Positions 7,152 through 10,277 of a stretch of DNA of 10,277 bases are shown here, one piece after another. The first letter of the stretch is position 1, and every line of letters begins with the position of its first letter. The stretch spans positions 1 to 10,277 of the forward strand of contig CAIVPY010000367.1 in assembly GCA_903907885.1 (NCBI GenBank). The letters run 5' to 3'. A program made the position numbers and the translations under genes. This stretch comes from an uncultured Bacteroidota bacterium. Lineage in GTDB: Bacteria; Bacteroidota; Bacteroidia; UKL13-3. Below the pieces are notes generated by a model, which had not been told where the DNA came from, made no database searches, and worked only from the letters and a program-made list of their open reading frames with translations.

Positions 7152-7183
7152 AATTCCTAATTCTTAATTCCTAATTCTTAATT
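7152..7183 (+). repeat. Heptamer repeat with AATT core directly upstream of ftsW
   Basis: AATT starts at 7152, 7159, 7166, 7173 and 7180, exactly every seven bases. The clearest part (7153-7180) is a 14-base unit, ATTCCTAATTCTTA, present twice in tandem. It ends three bases before the ftsW ATG, so it forms the whole leader next to the start codon. The 12-base stretch CAATTCCTAATT (7151-7162) recurs inverted at 6583-6594. Confidence 0.85.
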
Positions 7184-7186
7184 AAT

Positions 7187-8401
7187 ATGAACCAATTTTG
7201 GAATAACATAAAACCACGTGGAGACCAATTGATGTGGCTGATTATTTTAGCCTTGTCTGTTTGGGGTCTGCTTGCTGTGTATAGCTCTACTGGCGGTTTA
7301 GCATACAAAAAGTCGGCAGGTAACACCGAGTTTTATTTGTTTCAACAATTCTTTTATCTGTTGATAGGTTTTGGAATCATGCTTTCTGTTCATTCTTTCC
7401 ATTATCGATTTTTCATGGGTATATCAAGGTTTCTCTTATATGTTTCATATGCCCTATTAATATATACCTTGATTTTTGGAGTAGAGATAAATGGAGCAAG
7501 AAGATGGATTGGATTAATGGGTATTACCATACAATCTTCAGATTTTGCTAAAGTAGCTATCATACTTTATGTAACTCGAACTTTAGCAAAAAAGCAAGAT
7601 GATATAAAGGATTTCAAAAAAGGATTTTTGCCTATACTTATTCATGTTTCATTAACATGCGCTTTAATTGCGCCAGCAAATTTCTCAACAGCTGCTGTAC
7701 TTTTTTCGACTTGCCTTTTGATAATGTTTATTGGAAGGGTAAGCCTAAAGCATCTAGGCATTTTAACATTGGTGTTGGGCGTTATGCTTAGTATAATGGT
7801 GCTGATAGTAATGAATACCCCAGAAAAATACCTACAACACGTAGCACGATTTTTAACTTGGAAACACAGGATTGAAAACTTTAACAAACCTCCACAAAAC
7901 GAGCCTGATATAACATATCAAAACGATCATGCAAAAATTGCCATTGCTAGAGGCGGTATATTTGGGAATAGGCCAGGTGGAAGTATTGAAAGAAACTTTT
8001 TACCAGAAGCCTATTCCGACTTTATCTATGCTATCATAGCTGAAGAGTATGGTTTTATTGGAGCTATTGTTTTGTTAATGCTGTATTTATTCTTCTTATA
8101 CCGAGCCATGCGTATTATTCTCAAATCGCCACAAGCGTTTGGGGCATTGATAGCAGTTGGGTTGAGCTTTGCATTGGTGCTACAAGCATTAATAAATATG
8201 GCTGTAGCGGTTAATCTATTCCCTGTAACTGGCCTAACCTTGCCTTTAGTTAGTAAAGGTGGTACATCCATCTTCTTCACAAGTTTGGCATTTGGAGTTA
8301 TCATGAGTGTTAGTCGACATATAGAAGAAGGAGAAGAATCCCTAGGTATTAAGGATGAAGGAAAAGAGAATAAAATTAACGAATTAACTGAAATTGTATA
8401 A
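7187..8401 (+). CDS. ftsW: Septal peptidoglycan polymerase (SEDS family)
   Basis: Multi-pass membrane glycosyltransferase that polymerises lipid II at the septum together with the class B transpeptidase encoded at 257-2383. 404 residues with about ten membrane segments; the first begins near residue 16. SEDS signatures: NGARRWI at 102-108, QSSDFAK at 116-122 (many relatives have Glu where D119 is), LPEAYSDFIYAI with the predicted catalytic aspartate D278, and the C-terminal FPVTGLTLPLVSKGGTS ending at 361. A charged cytoplasmic tail of about 27 residues follows the last helix. FtsW rather than RodA is called from the position between murD and murG; the sequence alone would separate them less surely. 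The ATG at 7187 comes straight after the heptamer repeat and no Shine-Dalgarno site is present. Confidence 0.95.
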   Translation: MNQFWNNIKPRGDQLMWLIILALSVWGLLAVYSSTGGLAYKKSAGNTEFYLFQQFFYLLIGFGIMLSVHSFHYRFFMGISRFLLYVSYALLIYTLIFGVEINGARRWIGLMGITIQSSDFAKVAIILYVTRTLAKKQDDIKDFKKGFLPILIHVSLTCALIAPANFSTAAVLFSTCLLIMFIGRVSLKHLGILTLVLGVMLSIMVLIVMNTPEKYLQHVARFLTWKHRIENFNKPPQNEPDITYQNDHAKIAIARGGIFGNRPGGSIERNFLPEAYSDFIYAIIAEEYGFIGAIVLLMLYLFFLYRAMRIILKSPQAFGALIAVGLSFALVLQALINMAVAVNLFPVTGLTLPLVSKGGTSIFFTSLAFGVIMSVSRHIEEGEESLGIKDEGKENKINELTEIV

Positions 8402-8433
8402 CTATAGGCTATCAAGCAAAAGCTATTAGTAAA
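8402..8433 (+). other. ftsW-murG spacer with weak seven-base spacing
   Basis: The 32-base spacer contains CTAT at 8402, 8409 and 8423, offsets of 7 and 14. It is short and could be chance. No terminator or promoter is visible; murG is probably co-transcribed with ftsW. Confidence 0.3.
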
Positions 8434-9531
8434 ATGAAAAAGCTAAAAGTAATAATAAGTGGAGGAGGAACTGGAGGTCATATCTATCCAGCAATAGCGG
8501 TTGCGCAAGCACTACAAAAACGACTAAACAACCAAGTTGAGTTTTTATTTGTGGGTGCGAGGGATAGAATGGAAATGGAAAAAGTTCCAAAAGCTGGGTA
8601 TCCAATTGTGGGATTATGGATAAGTGGATTACAAAGAAGCTTATCTACAAAAAACTTGCTTTTCCCTTTCAAAGTAATAAGCAGTGTTTTTAAATCATTG
8701 GGCATTTTGAAAAGCTTCAAACCCGATGTGGCTATTGGATTTGGAGGGTATGCGAGTGGGGCCATGCTTTATGCATCCACTATGAAAAAAATACCATCTT
8801 TAATTCATGAACAAAATTCATACGCAGGTATCACTAATAAAATATTAAAAAATAGAGTTAATACTATTTGTGTGGCCTATGATGGTATGGATAGATTTTT
8901 CCCATCAAACAAAATTATAAAAACAGGCAATCCCATAAGGCAGGATTTGCTTGATATTTCGGGTAAAAAGGCTGAGGCCATTTCATTCTTTAAATTGGAT
9001 GCAAGCAAAAAAACAATTTTGATTATTGGTGGAAGTCTTGGCGCTAGAACCATAAATGAAAGCATTTTCGAAGGGATTGATAAGCTTAAGGAAGCCAATG
9101 TGAATGTAATTTGGCAAACTGGCAAAAACTTTAATGTCACCCTGAACTTGTCGAAGGGCGACAACATCAACATTCAACAATTCATTTATGAAATGGATTT
9201 GGCTTATGCAGCTTCGGATATTGTTATTTCAAGAGCTGGTGCATTATCAATTGCAGAACTAGCCCAAGTAGGGAAGCCGGTAATATTGGTACCATCACCT
9301 AATGTATCAGAAGACCATCAAACCAAAAATGCGATGGCATTGGTTGATAAACAAGCTGCGGTTTTGGTAAAAGATGTGGAAGCAAAAAGTAAGTTAATTG
9401 ATAAGTTGTTGGTATTAATAAATGATGAACAAAAGCAAAATGAATTGATTAATAACATCAGTCGCTTTGCCATACCTGATGCGGCAGAGAGGATTGTGGA
9501 TGAAGTATTGGCTATATGTGAGAATGGGTAA
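8434..9531 (+). CDS. murG: UDP-GlcNAc:undecaprenyl-PP-MurNAc-pentapeptide GlcNAc transferase (lipid II synthase)
   Basis: Membrane-associated GT-B glycosyltransferase on the cytoplasmic face; it adds GlcNAc to lipid I to give lipid II. 365 residues, near the usual 355-370. The N-terminal acceptor domain has the glycine-rich loop GGGTGGH at 10-16, GFGGYASG and HEQNSYAG. The C-terminal donor domain has GGSLGA at 199-204, WQTGKN, and SRAGALSIAEL from 266, with E275 near the UDP-GlcNAc ribose by analogy with E. coli. The ATG at 8434 gives the standard distance to the first loop. Oddity: residues 235-243 (VTLNLSKGD) are encoded exactly by a 27-base palindromic repeat, in the variable stretch between WQTGKN and the IQQFIYEMDLAYAASD segment. 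The frame and all motifs on both sides are intact, so the enzyme should be active. Confidence 0.96.
   Translation: MKKLKVIISGGGTGGHIYPAIAVAQALQKRLNNQVEFLFVGARDRMEMEKVPKAGYPIVGLWISGLQRSLSTKNLLFPFKVISSVFKSLGILKSFKPDVAIGFGGYASGAMLYASTMKKIPSLIHEQNSYAGITNKILKNRVNTICVAYDGMDRFFPSNKIIKTGNPIRQDLLDISGKKAEAISFFKLDASKKTILIIGGSLGARTINESIFEGIDKLKEANVNVIWQTGKNFNVTLNLSKGDNINIQQFIYEMDLAYAASDIVISRAGALSIAELAQVGKPVILVPSPNVSEDHQTKNAMALVDKQAAVLVKDVEAKSKLIDKLLVLINDEQKQNELINNISRFAIPDAAERIVDEVLAICENG
9136..9162 (+). repeat. REP-like palindromic repeat inside murG
   Basis: Outer arms GTC-a-CCCT (9136-9143) and AGGG-c-GAC (9155-9162) pair with one mismatch, and CTT/AAG around GTCG forms an inner hairpin. It is of the CCCTGAaCTTGTCGAAGGG type that I recall as an interspersed repeat between genes in many bacterial genomes. 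It covers exactly nine murG codons (235-243) with no stop codon. Confidence 0.75.
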
Positions 9532-9553
9532 ATGTGTGAGTGTTAAACTAGTT

Positions 9554-9580
9554 GTCATTCTGAGCGGAGTCAAAGAATGA
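9554..9580 (+). repeat. REP-like palindromic repeat in the murG-murC gap
   Basis: TCATTCT (9555-9561) pairs exactly with AGAATGA (9574-9580) over a 12-base loop holding GAGCGGAGTC. It matches, with one change, a form I recall as a common interspersed repeat, GTCATTCTGAGCGGAGTC followed by GAAGAATG. It lies 22 bases after the murG stop. No T run follows it, so it is not a convincing terminator. Confidence 0.75.
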
Positions 9581-9602
9581 ATAAGGAAACAAATAAATTG
9601 AT

Positions 9603-10277
9603 ATGGATTTTAAAAATATAAAATACGCATATTTCCTTGGTATTGGAGGCATTGGTATGAGTGCCATAGCTCGCTATTTCAATCACCTTGGTATAAAAGT
9701 GATGGGCTATGATAAAACTGAAACCAATCTTACCAAACAATTGGTGAATGAAGGAATAGATATACATTACCAAGACCTTGGCGAAGAAATTAAAAATTAT
9801 GAATTAGGGATTACGAATTGCTTGGTAATACTTACTCCGGCAATTCCGACCAATCATCAAGAATGGGCATGGTTTAAAAACAATGGATTCAATATATTAA
9901 AACGTTCACAGGTATTAGGTCTAATCAGTGAACAAAGCAAAACTGTGGGTGTGGCAGGTACTCACGGAAAAACAACTACCTCTACCCTATTGGCTCATAT
10001 ACTCAAACAAAGTCATGTAGATTGTAATGCTTTCTTAGGAGGTATATCAAGCAATTACAATACAAATTTGCTTTTGAATGAAAAGTCAACAGAAAATATT
10101 GAACAATCCGCAATGGTGGTTGAGGCAGATGAATTTGATCGTTCGTTCTTAACCCTGCATCCGTTTATTTCTATCATCACCTCAACGGATGCCGACCATT
10201 TGGATATTTATGGAAAACATGATGAACTAATAAAATCATTTCTTGACTATGCTAATAGGTTAGTGGAAAGTGGTACC
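9603..10277 (+). CDS. murC: UDP-MurNAc:L-alanine ligase, 3' partial
   Basis: Cytoplasmic ATP-dependent ligase that adds the first stem-peptide residue, L-alanine, to UDP-MurNAc. Only the first 225 codons are in the window; about half of a family protein (usually 450-490 residues) is missing beyond the edge. The visible part has the N-terminal nucleotide-binding motif FLGIGGIGMSA (11-21), the TPAIP motif, the ATP loop GTHGKTTT from 119 (His in place of Asn is characteristic of MurC), EADEFDRSFL from 174, and DADHLDIYG with H199. The ATG at 9603 is supported by an in-frame stop at 9594-9596 and by the correct distance to GIGGIGM. Oddity: residues about 62-73 (EIKNYELGITNC) are encoded by AATT-core heptamer repeat DNA. 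ftsQ, ftsA and ftsZ would be expected downstream. Confidence 0.96.
   Translation, partial: MDFKNIKYAYFLGIGGIGMSAIARYFNHLGIKVMGYDKTETNLTKQLVNEGIDIHYQDLGEEIKNYELGITNCLVILTPAIPTNHQEWAWFKNNGFNILKRSQVLGLISEQSKTVGVAGTHGKTTTSTLLAHILKQSHVDCNAFLGGISSNYNTNLLLNEKSTENIEQSAMVVEADEFDRSFLTLHPFISIITSTDADHLDIYGKHDELIKSFLDYANRLVESGT
9786..9820 (-). repeat. AATT-core heptamer repeat inside murC
   Basis: On the + strand AATT occurs at 9788, 9795, 9802 and 9816, with GATT at the expected 9809, so five units follow an exact seven-base period. Read on the - strand the units are AATTCGT, AATCCCT, AATTCAT, AATTTTT, AATTTCT, like the repeat before ftsW. It encodes about residues 62-73 of MurC, in the variable stretch before the conserved TPAIP motif. 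Confidence 0.65.

Noticed and set aside
8026..8415. 129-codon antisense frame over the end of ftsW
   Set aside because: Longest such shadow, but it mirrors conserved SEDS motifs and has no plausible upstream region or family features.
8877..9180. Antisense frames over murG (8877-9173 and 8983-9180)
   Set aside because: They cross the palindromic repeat at 9136-9162, which stays open on both strands because it is nearly symmetric; no independent support.
1..10277. CRISPR array, tRNA/rRNA, prophage, transposase or defence system
   Set aside because: No regularly spaced identical repeats with unique spacers, no RNA-gene signatures and no transposase or defence motifs were found; the window is core cell-wall genes with small repeats.

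Overview
The window is a stretch of a division and cell wall (dcw) cluster from a member of the Bacteroidota. All genes lie on the + strand in the order ftsL (5' end cut off), ftsI-type penicillin-binding protein, murE, mraY, murD, a small unknown membrane-protein gene, ftsW, murG and murC (3' end cut off). The Bacteroidota assignment rests on several features: AT-rich DNA, start codons without clear Shine-Dalgarno sites, a short FtsL ending in a KES..PP tail, a PASTA-tailed FtsI, a long MraY, and no murF between murE and mraY. I cannot name a genus; something near Chitinophagales or Sphingobacteriales is only a guess.

Layout: 1-2383 holds the divisome genes ftsL and ftsI, which overlap by 11 bases. 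murE (2384-3850) begins with GTG directly after the ftsI stop. mraY (3923-5179) and murD (5240-6577) follow with gaps of 72 and 60 bases. The interval 6578-7186 interrupts the usual murD-ftsW neighbourhood. It contains three different hairpin-forming repeats, a 103-codon membrane-protein gene of unknown function (6751-7062) and heptamer repeats. ftsW (7187-8401), murG (8434-9531) and murC (9603 to the window end) complete the set. No gene-free stretch exceeds 300 bases.

How the genes work together: MurC, MurD and MurE add L-Ala, D-Glu and (from the DNPR motif) meso-diaminopimelate to UDP-MurNAc. MraY moves the muropeptide to undecaprenyl phosphate, MurG adds GlcNAc to give lipid II, and FtsW with the class B transpeptidase FtsI polymerises and cross-links it at the septum, with FtsL as a divisome partner.

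The enzymes are conventional, and I see no new multi-gene system. The unusual layer is repeat DNA. Palindromic REP-like elements and seven-base-periodic repeats occupy most gaps between genes. At two places, inside murG (9136-9162) and inside murC (about 9786-9820), such repeats appear to be translated in frame as part of essential enzymes. A heptamer run also supplies the last codons and stop of murD.
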